From contig MKTS01000001.1 in assembly GCA_001898335.1 (NCBI GenBank), positions 434,001 through 498,000 on the forward strand: a stretch of DNA of 64,000 nucleotides. The letters are read 5' to 3'. This DNA comes from Mucilaginibacter sp. 44-25. GTDB lineage: Bacteria; Bacteroidota; Bacteroidia; Sphingobacteriales; Sphingobacteriaceae. This document shows, piece after piece, positions 18,729 to 27,572 of this stretch. Both the position numbers and the translations under genes were made by a program. Numbering within the stretch: position 1 is the first letter of the stretch; the number at the start of each line of letters is the position of its first letter. The notes beneath the pieces were generated by a model. That model saw only the letters and a program-made list of their open reading frames with translations, was not told the origin of the DNA and did no database searches.

Positions 18729-19076
18729 ATGAAAAATTTTGAAACATTAGTGGACGCCACTAACGATCTTACCAAAAGAGGTTACACACAAAACTTGAGC
18801 CTTGAGGGAGATACTATAGATGATAAGGCCAATAATATACAAATGACAGCCGACGACTTTGAAATAGATGAATTCTACCGTTTTGAGGGGCAAAGCAACC
18901 CCGATGATATGGCTATTGTATACGGCATCAGTTCGGCAAAATATGGCTTAAAGGGTATTTTAGTTAATGCCTACGGTACCTATGCTAACGATAGTTCCTC
19001 CGCTTTACAGGCTAAATTGCACCACCACCAGGTGAGTAATAACCTGCATGGCTCGGATAGGCCGTCTAACAACTAA
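18729..19076 (+). CDS. Small protein of the family annotated phosphoribosylpyrophosphate synthetase-like
   Basis: A 115-residue cytoplasmic protein. The N-terminus KNFETLVDATNDLTKRGYT, the central TADDFEIDEFYRFEG and the SNPDDMAIVYGIS to YGLKGILVNAYGTYA block match a small Bacteroidota family that databases often call phosphoribosylpyrophosphate synthetase, although it lacks the length and PRPP-binding motif of the real enzyme. That name is likely misleading and the function is unknown. An in-frame ATG 14 codons upstream gives an atypical N-terminus and is rejected. It is followed by a word-palindrome. Possibly transcribed alone. Confidence 0.7.
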   Translation: MKNFETLVDATNDLTKRGYTQNLSLEGDTIDDKANNIQMTADDFEIDEFYRFEGQSNPDDMAIVYGISSAKYGLKGILVNAYGTYANDSSSALQAKLHHHQVSNNLHGSDRPSNN

Positions 19077-19095
19077 TTTTGTTAAAGTCAAAATC

Positions 19096-19150
19096 AAAAG
19101 TCAAAATTTGAGGGCTGGCGAGCTTGCTATGCTTTTGAATTTTGACTTTT
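19096..19150. repeat. Intergenic word-palindrome A
   Basis: AAAAGTCAAAATT at 19096-19108 returns as its exact reverse complement at 19138-19150, with further copies of the word TCAAAA around it. It lies between two convergent genes and could end transcription from both sides. It resembles in design the elements at 22.7, 24.4, 28.6 and 61.7 kb. Confidence 0.65.
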
Positions 19151-19707
19151 TAGTTTTGAATTAAAGCCAACAGCTTTCGGCCCCTCGCTTGTATAGCCGC
19201 TGTACCGTTGCGCATAAGAAATTGCAATTGGTTAGCCAATTCTTCCTTTATCCAACCATAGCGGGGAGTTAGGTTAAACAAAACTTCTGCCGCTGTGGCT
19301 TTAACCGCCACTTTTACACCGGGGTTTATCAACCAGTCGAAGCACTTTTCAACTACCGGTTCTAAATCCATGTTATTGAGTTTTTCACGGATATTATCAG
19401 GAGCTGTACTGCGGGTTAATAACATTAATACTCTTGCAAAGTGCCTTTCACAGCTCGGGTTGGTAACATCGGGCATGCGAGCTATAATGTAGTTAACATT
19501 AGCAGCGTATTTTTCGGGTTGAAGGTGCATTACGCTATCCATCAGCCAGCAGGCCCTGAACCCTGTTTGCTGATTTCGGTGGAACGTAAGATCAACCAGT
19601 TGGTTGATGTCAAAATTTTCCCGAATAATCTTTTCAGAAAGATTTTCTATGAATTTCGCTCCCCGGATATTTGAAAGCTCTTTAATAAGCGACGCAGTGG
19701 TTAACAT
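19150..19707 (-). CDS. HEAT-like alpha-helical repeat protein, unknown
   Basis: A 185-residue all-helical protein. Repeated helix pairs (FRACWLMDSVMHLQPEKYA, CERHFARVLMLLTRST, VAVKATAAEVLFNLTP) look like HEAT or ARM repeats, which make protein-binding scaffolds. No catalytic motif is seen. I recall similar Bacteroidota proteins often being mislabelled as adenylosuccinate lyase because they lie near purB; purB is not visible here. The gene is convergent with the small PRPP-synthetase-like gene, and its last codons and stop run into word-palindrome A. Function is unknown. Confidence 0.65.
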   Translation of the reverse strand: MLTTASLIKELSNIRGAKFIENLSEKIIRENFDINQLVDLTFHRNQQTGFRACWLMDSVMHLQPEKYAANVNYIIARMPDVTNPSCERHFARVLMLLTRSTAPDNIREKLNNMDLEPVVEKCFDWLINPGVKVAVKATAAEVLFNLTPRYGWIKEELANQLQFLMRNGTAAIQARGRKLLALIQN

Positions 19708-19772
19708 CTAAATAACATTAGCAAGAACTTTATTTGGGTAAACAAACTTAATTAAATATAAACCAAAAAGAT

Positions 19773-20077
19773 ATGCCGGTTAAGGGTAAGCATAGGAGAA
19801 ATACGCATAAGTGGTCGGCCAAGGTTACCGCAACCAGCGACGCGCTTGATCTGAAGGAAGACATTTTTAAATCCAAAGATCCGGAGAAGATCGCTAAGTC
19901 GTTAAAGCAATCAGCCGAGGAAAGCCATAAGCGCAAGGCTTCACATTTTCAAAGCGCCATGTCCATGCTTAATTTTATATTAACCGTGCAGGGAAAAATC
20001 TTACTTAGACACAAAAAAAGCCACTGAAACAGGCAAAGAACAAGCTCCGGAAATTGTATGGCCGCCCGGTAAAATAG
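19773..20077 (+). pseudogene. DUF3175 protein gene with frameshift and internal stop
   Basis: The first 66 codons encode a good DUF3175 domain (KWSAKVTATSDALDL, FKSKDPEKIAKSLKQSAEES, FQSAMSMLNF). After SMLNF the frame switches to an unrelated 14-residue tail ending at 20027. The expected continuation is present one base out of frame: NRAGKNLT, then TQKKPLKQAKNKLRKLYGRP to a TAG at 20075-20077. Restoring one T near 19971-19977 rejoins the frames, but an in-frame TAG at 20006-20008 between NLT and TQKK remains. Two separate lesions suggest decay rather than one sequencing error. DUF3175 proteins are small, of unknown role. The truncated product may still be made. Confidence 0.75.
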
Positions 20078-20130
20078 TAAGGGGCTTCAAAAAACTACCT
20101 GCATTTTACATCACCGCAACCTAAAAATTA

Positions 20131-20138
20131 TACATTTG
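20131..20138 (+). promoter_or_regulatory. Promoter -7 box of the M16 peptidase operon
   Basis: TACATTTG fits TAnnTTTG exactly and lies 20 bases upstream of the first M16 start codon. The -33 region has only a weak TTTT. Confidence 0.5.
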
Positions 20139-20158
20139 CTAACCACTATTTAATATAC

Positions 20159-21439
20159 ATGGTTAAATTCAATCGTTTTAAACTTGACAATGGGCTGCGT
20201 GTCCTTGTTCACGAAGATCATACAACACCCATGGCGGTGCTCAACATTTTATATGATGTAGGCGCCCGCGACGAAGCCCCCGAACGCACAGGTTTTGCCC
20301 ACCTTTTTGAGCACTTGATGTTTGGCGGGTCGGTTAACATTCCGAATTATGATGGCCCTTTACAGCGCGTAGGCGGCGAAAACAATGCCTTCACCAGCAA
20401 CGATATCACTAACTATTACATCACTTTGCCATCAGCCAATATAGAAACGGCATTCTGGCTGGAGAGCGACCGTATGCTTAGCCTCGCCTTTAGCGAAAAA
20501 AGCCTGGAGGTACAACGCAATGTGGTGATAGAAGAATTTAAGCAACGCTATCTTAACCAGCCTTATGGCGATGTTTGGTTAAAACTTCGTCCGCTGGTTT
20601 ATAAAACACACCCTTACCGCTGGGCTACCATTGGTAAAACCATTAAGCATATTGAGGACGCCCGCATTGAGGATGTAAAGGCCTTTTTTAAAAAACACTA
20701 CAATCCGCAAAATGCCATTATGGTAGTTGGCGGGGATGTGACAATTGACCAGGTGAAGCAACTTGCCGAAAAATGGTTCGGCAGCATCCCGGCAGGTGAA
20801 AAATATGTGCGCAACCTGCCACAAGAGCCTGAGCAACGCGAAGAACGACGGGAAACTACCACTGGCAAAGTGCCTTTGAATGATATTTATATCGCTTTCC
20901 AGATGGAGGCAAGGGCCGATTCCAGTTATTACCCAACAGAGCTGATATCTGATATACTTTCCCGTGGTAATTCGTCGCGCCTGTATAAAAGCCTCATAAA
21001 AGAACAGCAATTGTTTAGCGAAGCCAATGCTTACATCACCGGAAGCATTGATAAGGGTATGTTTGTGATACAGGGAAAACCGTTGCAAGGCGTAAGCATG
21101 GAAACAGCCGAGAAAGCGCTTTGGGCCGAACTGGAAAAAATAAAGGCCGAAGAAGTACCCCTGGAAGAACTGACCAAGGTGCAGAATAAAACAGAGTCGA
21201 CCATGGTATTCTCAGAAATGTCTTTGCTGGATAAAGCCATGAACCTGGCCTATTATGAACTGTTAGGCGATGCTGATGATTTTAATAAAGAAACCGCCAA
21301 ATTTTTAGCGGTTACACCGGCGCAAATTCAGCAGCAGGCCTTAAAGCTTTTCCGTAAGGAAAACTCATCAACGCTTATTTATTTAGCAGAAACCGCAGAA
21401 AGCATTGACGAAACTGAATTATCTGAAGCCCAAAATTGA
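20159..21439 (+). CDS. M16 family zinc peptidase, catalytic subunit
   Basis: A 426-residue M16B (pitrilysin/insulinase-like) metallopeptidase. The inverted zinc motif HxxEH is HLFEH at 48-52, with the third ligand in VVIEEF near 125. The second half holds the NDIYIAFQMEARADSSYY domain. It lacks a signal peptide and is likely cytoplasmic, where such enzymes cut small peptides. The next gene encodes a partner without the zinc motif, so the pair should assemble as a heterodimer like bacterial and mitochondrial processing peptidase relatives. The genes are separated by 10 bases if the partner starts at its ATG. The start is supported by the normal family N-terminus KFNRFKLDNGLRVLV. Confidence 0.92.
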   Translation: MVKFNRFKLDNGLRVLVHEDHTTPMAVLNILYDVGARDEAPERTGFAHLFEHLMFGGSVNIPNYDGPLQRVGGENNAFTSNDITNYYITLPSANIETAFWLESDRMLSLAFSEKSLEVQRNVVIEEFKQRYLNQPYGDVWLKLRPLVYKTHPYRWATIGKTIKHIEDARIEDVKAFFKKHYNPQNAIMVVGGDVTIDQVKQLAEKWFGSIPAGEKYVRNLPQEPEQREERRETTTGKVPLNDIYIAFQMEARADSSYYPTELISDILSRGNSSRLYKSLIKEQQLFSEANAYITGSIDKGMFVIQGKPLQGVSMETAEKALWAELEKIKAEEVPLEELTKVQNKTESTMVFSEMSLLDKAMNLAYYELLGDADDFNKETAKFLAVTPAQIQQQALKLFRKENSSTLIYLAETAESIDETELSEAQN

Positions 21440-21449
21440 TCTGAACCCT

Positions 21450-22733
21450 ATGACAGTACTTGACAGAAAAACGCCGCCGCAATTTAACGACGTTGAAAAT
21501 ATACACTTGATAAGGCCTGAGGAGAAAACACTGGACAACGGCGCCAGGATTTTCATTTTTAACTCGGGCGGGCAAGACCTTGTGCGGATTGAATTTATAT
21601 TCAGCAACCTGCGGTTTAACCCATTTAAACCGTTACTGAATGTGGCAGTTAATTCCATGCTTACTGATGGTACCTCGAAAATGACAGCTGCACAGATCGC
21701 GGATAAGATTGACTTTCACGGAGCGTTTTTGCAGGTTGACTATGGATACGACAATTCGCAGGTTACACTTTTTACACTTAATAAACACCTGAACGCTACG
21801 CTGCCGGTGGTAAAAGAAATCCTTACCGATTCGATTTTCCCCGAAAAAGAGCTGGCTACTTATAAACGCAACCAGCAGCAAAAATTACAGGTGAGCTTGC
21901 AGAAAAATGATTTTGTAGCCCGCCGCTTGTTCAACGAGGCCATTTTTGGTGATACAATTTACGGAAAAGCAGCCTATCCCGAAGATTTTGAATCGTTAAA
22001 CAGGGAAGATATGCTGGCTCACTATAAACAAATGTACCAACCCGGCAACTGTACCATTATTGTTGCAGGCAAGGCTGGTGCAGAAGTGGTAGCGGCTGTA
22101 ACCAGCACATTTGAGCAGGGATGGGATCATCAATCGGCCAAAGGCGATACTTCCCAGCCGGAAGTAAAGTCAGCAGACGAGCACTTCATTTACAAAGAAA
22201 AAGCCGGCGCATTGCAATCGGCTATTCGTGTGGGTACGCCATTCGTAAGAAGATCGCATCCTGATTTTGCAGGGCTACAAGTATTGAATACCGTACTGGG
22301 CGGCTACTTTGGGTCAAGGCTAATGAGCAATATCCGGGAAGATAAAGGTTACACCTATGGCATAGGGTCGGGGATGGCATCCTTCAAAAACGCGGGTTCT
22401 TTCTTTATTGCTTCAGAAGTGGGTGCGGATGTTTGCAAAGCGGCGTTAACAGAAGTAGAGAAAGAGATCGATCTTTTAAAAACTGAACTGATACCTGAGG
22501 AAGAACTTTCATTGGTGCGCAATTTTATGTTAGGCTCGCTGTTGGGTAGCCTGGAGAACGTTATGTCGCATGCTGACAAATTCAAGAACATCTATTTCTC
22601 CGGTCTTGATTATGATTATTACGACCGCTACACCGAAACGGTTAAAAATATTACTGCCGAAGATCTAAAATTATTGGCTAACCAATACTATGATTTTAAC
22701 AACTTTTATAAAGTTATAGCAGGGAAATATTAG
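21450..22733 (+). CDS. M16 family protein, non-catalytic partner subunit
   Basis: A 427-residue M16 homologue. It keeps the fold (LDNGARIFIFNSGGQDLVRI at the start, a glycine-rich GGYFGSRLMSNIREDKGYTY in the second half) but has no HxxEH: the matching segment reads LLNVAVNSMLTDG. It therefore cannot bind catalytic zinc and most likely forms the other half of the closed chamber with the upstream catalytic subunit. A TTG 15 codons earlier would overlap the upstream gene; the ATG at 21450 gives a family-like MTVLDRKTPPQF start. Two-subunit M16 pairs are well known. A word-palindrome follows. Confidence 0.88.
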   Translation: MTVLDRKTPPQFNDVENIHLIRPEEKTLDNGARIFIFNSGGQDLVRIEFIFSNLRFNPFKPLLNVAVNSMLTDGTSKMTAAQIADKIDFHGAFLQVDYGYDNSQVTLFTLNKHLNATLPVVKEILTDSIFPEKELATYKRNQQQKLQVSLQKNDFVARRLFNEAIFGDTIYGKAAYPEDFESLNREDMLAHYKQMYQPGNCTIIVAGKAGAEVVAAVTSTFEQGWDHQSAKGDTSQPEVKSADEHFIYKEKAGALQSAIRVGTPFVRRSHPDFAGLQVLNTVLGGYFGSRLMSNIREDKGYTYGIGSGMASFKNAGSFFIASEVGADVCKAALTEVEKEIDLLKTELIPEEELSLVRNFMLGSLLGSLENVMSHADKFKNIYFSGLDYDYYDRYTETVKNITAEDLKLLANQYYDFNNFYKVIAGKY

Positions 22734-22738
22734 GTAGA

Positions 22739-22857
22739 TGTGCAGATTTTAGATGTGCGGATGTGCAAATGAATGTCATAGGCGTTTAATTTTCCATCTA
22801 TAATCTGCACATTTGAAATCTGCAAATCAATTCTATTTGCATATCTGCTCATCTGAA
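22739..22857. repeat. Intergenic word-palindrome B
   Basis: The left part repeats GATGTGCAGATTTTAGATGTG and GGATGTGCAAATG; the right part carries the reverse words ATCTGCACATTTG, ATCTGCAAAT and ATTTGCATATCTG. The two halves can pair imperfectly over about 40 bases. It fills most of the gap between the M16 pair and guaB and overlaps the guaB -33 box. Confidence 0.6.
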
Positions 22858-22867
22858 CGTATCTTTG
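22836..22867 (+). promoter_or_regulatory. Sigma-A promoter of guaB
   Basis: TTTG at 22836-22839, a 20-base spacer and TATCTTTG at 22860-22867 match the Bacteroidota consensus exactly. guaB starts 36 bases after the -7 box. Confidence 0.72.
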
Positions 22868-22902
22868 CCCGGCAAATAATAACTCCAATATAATTATTTG
22901 CT

Positions 22903-24375
22903 ATGCAGTTAGACCCATCTAAATTTGTCGCCGAAGGATTAACTTACGACGACGTACTGTTACTCCCCGCATACTCTGAAGTTTTACCGCGCGAAGTTGA
23001 TACAAGCACTTTTTTAACCAAAAAGATCCGCTTGAACATTCCTATTATTTCCGCTGCGATGGATACAGTTACCGAGGCCGGCCTGGCTATTGCCATTGCG
23101 CAGGCAGGCGGTATAGGCATGCTGCATAAAAACATGACCATTGAAGCCCAGGCCGATGAGGTACGTAAGGTAAAGCGCTCTGAAAGCGGCATGATACAGG
23201 AACCCGTTACCCTGTCTGAGGACGCGTTGCTGTCTGATGCAGTAAATATTATGCGCGAGTATAGTATCGGCGGTATCCCTGTAGTATCTGCCGATAATAA
23301 GCTGAAAGGTATCATCACCAACCGCGACCTGCGTTTCCAGAAAGACCTTACCGTACCTGTAAGCCAGGTAATGACCAAAAACAACCTTATTATAGCCCCC
23401 GAAGGTACTACCTTAGAAGACGCGGCTGTGATATTGCAGGATAACAAGATAGAAAAATTACCTGTTGTAAATAAAGATGGCAAACTGGTAGGTTTAATTA
23501 CTTATAAAGACATACAAAAGGTTAAAACATTCCCTAACGCTTGTAAGGACGAGTTTGGCCGCCTCCGTGTTGGCGCGGCCGTTGGTGTTGCCGCTGATAA
23601 CATTGACCGTGTTACCGCGCTTGTAAAAGCAGGTGTTGATGTAATTACCGTTGATACAGCTCATGGCCATTCAAAAGGAGTTATTGATATGGTTAAGGCC
23701 GTTAAAAAGCTTTATCCCGACTTGCAGGTTATTGCTGGAAACATAGCCACAGGCGATGCGGCGAAAGCCCTTGCCGAAGCTGGCGCTGATGCCGTTAAAG
23801 TAGGTATAGGTCCGGGTTCTATTTGTACTACCCGTATTATTGCCGGTGTAGGCGTGCCTCAGTTATATGCCGTTTACGAATGTGCTAAAGCCCTTGAAGG
23901 TACTGGAATCCCGGTAATTGCCGATGGTGGCATTAAGCAAACCGGCGATATGGTTAAAGCCATAGCCGCAGGCGCAAGCACTATTATGGCGGGTTCATTG
24001 TTCGCGGGTGTTGAAGAATCTCCGGGTGAAACCATCATTTATGAAGGCCGTAAGTTCAAATCGTACCGCGGTATGGGCTCTATAGAGGCGATGGCTAAAG
24101 GTTCAAAAGACCGTTATTTCCAGGACGAAACTGATGTGGTAACCAAGTTAGTACCAGAGGGTATTGTGGGCAGAGTGCCGTTTAAAGGTAACATGGCCGA
24201 GGTGGTTTACCAGTACATTGGCGGCCTGCGTGCAGGTATGCATTACTGTGGTGCCGCAACTATTGAAGATCTACAGAAAGCCCGTTTCGTACGTATTACT
24301 GCTGCCGGTATGCGCGAAAGCCATCCGCACGATATTACGATCACTAAAGAAGCACCTAATTATACCTCGAGATAA
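22903..24375 (+). CDS. guaB: Inosine-5'-monophosphate dehydrogenase
   Basis: GuaB oxidises IMP to XMP with NAD, the first committed step of guanine nucleotide synthesis. The 490-residue length is normal. The N-terminus [20 protein letters not shown] and SAAMDTVTE start the barrel; two CBS domains are inserted at about residues 94-215; the catalytic loop GPGSICTTR places the active Cys at 308; the flap contains YRGMGS and the C-terminal MHYCGA. All key residues are present. It has its own promoter and is followed by a word-palindrome, so it appears monocistronic. Confidence 0.97.
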   Translation: MQLDPSKFVAEGLTYDDVLLLPAYSEVLPREVDTSTFLTKKIRLNIPIISAAMDTVTEAGLAIAIAQAGGIGMLHKNMTIEAQADEVRKVKRSESGMIQEPVTLSEDALLSDAVNIMREYSIGGIPVVSADNKLKGIITNRDLRFQKDLTVPVSQVMTKNNLIIAPEGTTLEDAAVILQDNKIEKLPVVNKDGKLVGLITYKDIQKVKTFPNACKDEFGRLRVGAAVGVAADNIDRVTALVKAGVDVITVDTAHGHSKGVIDMVKAVKKLYPDLQVIAGNIATGDAAKALAEAGADAVKVGIGPGSICTTRIIAGVGVPQLYAVYECAKALEGTGIPVIADGGIKQTGDMVKAIAAGASTIMAGSLFAGVEESPGETIIYEGRKFKSYRGMGSIEAMAKGSKDRYFQDETDVVTKLVPEGIVGRVPFKGNMAEVVYQYIGGLRAGMHYCGAATIEDLQKARFVRITAAGMRESHPHDITITKEAPNYTSR

Positions 24376-24487
24376 GAGATTAAAGGTTGGAGATTAGAGG
24401 TTAGGGTTGAGAAATTCTAAGCTCTAATCTTTAAATTCTAAAAATATCTATCCGAGTAAACAAAAAACTAATCTCCAATTAACCATT
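24376..24487. repeat. Intergenic word-palindrome C
   Basis: The left part has GAGATTAAAGG and TTGGAGATTAGAGG; the right part has CTCTAATCTTTAAATTC and CTAATCTCCAATTAACC. TTGGAGATTAG and CTAATCTCCAA are exact reverse complements. It starts at the guaB stop and ends 13 bases before the LOG gene. Confidence 0.6.
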
Positions 24488-24500
24488 CACTAATCAACTA

Positions 24501-25085
24501 ATGCGAAGCATTTGCATTTTCTGCGGCGCCAACTTCAATGGCGATCCATTGCTTAAACAAGCCATTGAAACATTGGCTGATGTTTTTGTAGCAAAGAATA
24601 TCAAAATGGTTTATGGTGGTGGTAAAGTGGGGGTGATGGGCTTGATTGCTGACGCGATGCTGAGCAGGGGTGGCGGGGTGATTGGTGTTATCCCGCAGTT
24701 TTTGATGGACAAGGAAGTGGGCCACATGGGTATTACCGAATTACATGTGGTGGATAACATGCACCAGCGCAAGCAAATGATGAACGACCTTTGCGATGGC
24801 ATAATTATGTTACCCGGCGGATTCGGTACACTCGAAGAATTTTTTGAAGTACTTACCTGGCTGCAGTTGGGCTTACACAACAACCCGGTAGGGGTGCTCA
24901 ATGTAAGCGGTTTTTACGACCACTTATTAAAACAAATGGATGTAATGGTAGAGCAGCGCTTTCTTAAACCCGCCAACCGCAAACTGGTGCTCACCTCTGC
25001 CGATCCCGCGGAATTGGTGAGCCTGATGGAAAACATCGATATAAAGCCAGACGAAGTTTGGTTTAAAGACCGCAACCTTACATAA
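24501..25085 (+). CDS. LOG family protein (TIGR00730)
   Basis: A 194-residue Rossmann-fold protein of the LOG family, which cleaves cytokinin-type nucleoside 5'-monophosphates or more generally purine nucleotides to free base and ribose 5-phosphate. The N-terminus RSICIFCGANFNGDP, the phosphate loop YGGGKVGVMG near 37-46 and the hallmark PGGFGTLEE near 111-119 are all present. In bacteria the real substrate is often AMP or a modified purine and is not readable here. The gene stands alone between a word-palindrome and a convergent gene 11 bases away. Confidence 0.9.
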   Translation: MRSICIFCGANFNGDPLLKQAIETLADVFVAKNIKMVYGGGKVGVMGLIADAMLSRGGGVIGVIPQFLMDKEVGHMGITELHVVDNMHQRKQMMNDLCDGIIMLPGGFGTLEEFFEVLTWLQLGLHNNPVGVLNVSGFYDHLLKQMDVMVEQRFLKPANRKLVLTSADPAELVSLMENIDIKPDEVWFKDRNLT

Positions 25086-25096
25086 TTATTGCGTTA

Positions 25097-25702
25097 TTAA
25101 CTATTCGCAGGTCTGATGTATAACCTTATTCTATGAGTTGGACTAATAGTTACAATACCATTAGTTAACTCATTGTTTGATAATACGATATACATTTCTA
25201 CCTCAACGCCGTTTTTTCTGAAAACATCTTTTCGTTTAACCCTTCCGGTTTCTATTGTGGATAGGTCTTCTATTGAACCGGTAGTTTCCGGAGCGCCATA
25301 ATTAGCACTTACCTGGGCAAGCAATTCTTTATATTTGTTCACATAGTTCATCAAAACCGCGGTTGGTTGCGTAGTAGCATGATGATCTTCGGTAAAATTA
25401 CTATCGTCCCATTCATAAAGGATATTATTGATGGTGGAGTCTTTAGTATTGGCAAAATAATATACCCACAGGTTAGGCACATTTTTTTCAGGCCGCTCAA
25501 AAACTACCGGATCCGCAATGCCCGGCGGGTTAATATAAGTACTCCACAGATCTACGGGCTTGCTTTTCAGGTTGGTTTCGTAACTGCGTACTTCCGCTAT
25601 GCTTTTGTTTTTGATATCAAAATTGATCTGCGCGGTAGTAAACTGGCAATAAAAAGGTACAACATATAGCAAAGCTGCAAAGCTTTTAATATAACTCATC
25701 AT
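25097..25702 (-). CDS. Exported hypothetical protein
   Basis: A 201-residue protein with a signal peptide (SYIKSFAALLYVVPFYCQFTTAQ) and likely cleavage after TAQ. The mature part contains SYETNLKSKPVDLWSTYINP, VWGYYF-like strands around NLWVYYFANTKD, and a C-terminal VEMYIVLSNNELTNGIVTIS. It has no recognised motif. It looks periplasmic. Two adjacent ATGs at 25702 and 25699 are both possible starts. It is convergent with the LOG gene. Function unknown. Confidence 0.6.
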   Translation of the reverse strand: MMSYIKSFAALLYVVPFYCQFTTAQINFDIKNKSIAEVRSYETNLKSKPVDLWSTYINPPGIADPVVFERPEKNVPNLWVYYFANTKDSTINNILYEWDDSNFTEDHHATTQPTAVLMNYVNKYKELLAQVSANYGAPETTGSIEDLSTIETGRVKRKDVFRKNGVEVEMYIVLSNNELTNGIVTISPTHRIRLYIRPANS

Positions 25703-25866
25703 AAAAATAGGCGCAGGCTTTTATGGTTACCTGCAATTGGTTATTGCTAAAGTAAGTAATTTTAACCGGATTAGCTGCTAATTGTTTAACTTGCACTACC
25801 AAATAATACCTTTTAATTGCGGTATTTGTTTTAAAAGTCGCGCTTACACCTTTAAATAGTTGCTTA

Positions 25867-26313
25867 ATGCATATCAACTTATCTGATGAAGATTTTCAAG
25901 GACTTATCACTTTATTGCTTGGATGTATTTTCCTTTTCACATGATATATTTATACAAGGCGTAACCGTATGCTTTATGATAAAGGGATTAAGGTAGAAGG
26001 AGTAGTTTTCTCCATTGAACGCAATGATGGATTAAGAGTTGGCAACCGTATTGAGCCGGATTATTACGTAACCATAAGATATACCACGACCGATAACCTG
26101 TGGATAACCAAACGTTATGATGAGATAAGAGACGCCTTAACTTTATCTGAAGGCGACAAAGTTAAGGTCATATATAATCCTGCTGACCCGGAAGAGTTTA
26201 TTTTAGGTGATGGAAGATCTAAGTTTGGGCCATTGGTCTTCACCTTAATTGGCGTTTTGCTAATTGCCGGTTCTGTGATAGCATACTTATTTAATTTAAA
26301 AATTTTTAGCTAA
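25867..26313 (+). pseudogene. DUF3592-like membrane protein gene with an in-frame TGA
   Basis: From an ATG at 25867 the frame encodes a short lead and a membrane helix (LITLLLGCIFLFT), then meets TGA at 25942-25944, then continues in the same frame YIYTRRNR and MLYDKGIKVEGVVFSIE to 26313. DUF3592 proteins normally have an N-terminal helix, a basic turn, then a KG-x-GxV segment, a beta domain (VTIRYTTTDNLWITKRY, GDKVKVIYNPADPEEF) and a C-terminal helix (LVFTLIGVLLIAGSVIAYLF). The TGA thus splits an otherwise normal protein. Translation may restart at ATG 25969 to give 114 residues with one helix. Its stop overlaps the start of the dipeptidase by one base (TAATG). Confidence 0.6.
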
Positions 26314-27473
26314 TGATGAAATATTTTTTGTTATTGATAGCGTTTTTTTCATTCTCTGCGTCGGCTCAGTTCAATCGGAAACCTATTCTAATTGATACAC
26401 ATAACGATGCCATATCCAATGAGCTCATCACCGGTTCCGATTTAGGCAAATTACAGCAAATAGGCAATTTAGACCTGGTACGAGCCAAAATTGGCGGCCT
26501 CAATGCACAGGTATTTTCCATTTGGTGCGGCAACCAATATGGCAATGGCACTGCATTTCGCTTTGCTAACCGTGAAATAGACTCGCTTGATGCGTTAATT
26601 AAACGGTACCCAAATAAAATAAAGTTAGTCACTACCTCTACCGATCTGCAAAAGACGGTTAAACAAGGCAAATTTGCCGCGTTGATAGGCGTAGAAGGCG
26701 GCCATATGATAGAAAGCCGGCTGGATTATATTGACAGCCTTGCTAAAAGAGGGATGATCTACCTTACTTTAACCTGGAATAACAGCACCCCCTGGGCCAC
26801 ATCAGCCCGCGACGAGGTATTACATGGTGATACCCTGAAACATAAAGGACTTACAGACTTTGGCAAAGCCGTAATTAAAAAATTAAACAGGCTGGGTGTT
26901 ATTATTGACCTTTCTCATCCCGGTGAGCAAACTTTTAAGGATGTAATGGCACTAACCAGTAAACCGGTAATGGCATCGCATAGTTGCGCTTACGCGCTGG
27001 CACCCCATCGCCGTAATTTAAAAGATTACCAGCTAAAAGCCATTGCTAAAAACGGCGGTGTAGTATTTGTAAATTTCTACAGCGGTTTTTTAGATACCGC
27101 CTATGAAGCAAAGCACGAAGCCTACCTTTCCAGGCATAAGCCCCAACTGGATTCGTTAATGAAGATCTACCACGATTATGATCTGGCCAGTATCAGGTTA
27201 AACGCTATCAACAAAACCGAGGCAGACCAGTTGCGCCCGCCATTGAGCCTGCTCATCAAACACATTGATTATATGGTGAAACTAATAGGTGCCGACCATG
27301 TAGGTATCGGGTCGGATTTTGACGGCGCGGAGTCTTATCCACTTGGATTAGATAGTGTGACCGATTATCCTAAAATTACCGCGGAACTGGTTAAGCTGGG
27401 TTACAAGGAAAGTGATATTTACAAAATATTGGGTGGTAATTTTATCAGGATCCTTAAAGCGAACAGGGGGTAG
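26313..27473 (+). CDS. Membrane dipeptidase (peptidase M19)
   Basis: A 386-residue zinc dipeptidase of family M19, which hydrolyses dipeptides, including D-amino acid ones, in the periplasm. The signal peptide KYFLLLIAFFSFSASAQ is clear. Metal ligands are visible: HxD in LIDTHNDA near residue 30, the bridging Glu in GVEGGHMIE, His in MASHSCAYAL, and the C-terminal GIGSDFDGAE. The length agrees with the family. The start overlaps the upstream DUF3592 stop as TAATG, suggesting coupling; a second ATG follows one codon later. It is followed by 99 bases before trxB. Confidence 0.92.
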   Translation: MMKYFLLLIAFFSFSASAQFNRKPILIDTHNDAISNELITGSDLGKLQQIGNLDLVRAKIGGLNAQVFSIWCGNQYGNGTAFRFANREIDSLDALIKRYPNKIKLVTTSTDLQKTVKQGKFAALIGVEGGHMIESRLDYIDSLAKRGMIYLTLTWNNSTPWATSARDEVLHGDTLKHKGLTDFGKAVIKKLNRLGVIIDLSHPGEQTFKDVMALTSKPVMASHSCAYALAPHRRNLKDYQLKAIAKNGGVVFVNFYSGFLDTAYEAKHEAYLSRHKPQLDSLMKIYHDYDLASIRLNAINKTEADQLRPPLSLLIKHIDYMVKLIGADHVGIGSDFDGAESYPLGLDSVTDYPKITAELVKLGYKESDIYKILGGNFIRILKANRG

Positions 27474-27572
27474 TTAACAGCTTATCAACACACCTGCCGC
27501 CGCGTTAATAAGTTTTACGGGGTGTTGACTGTCCTTGTATATGTTTTTATTAAATTCGCATCTCATTAATAT

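Noticed and set aside
25686..25877. 63-codon minus-strand frame upstream of the exported protein gene
   Set aside because: It overlaps the signal peptide start of the next gene in another frame and shows no family signal.
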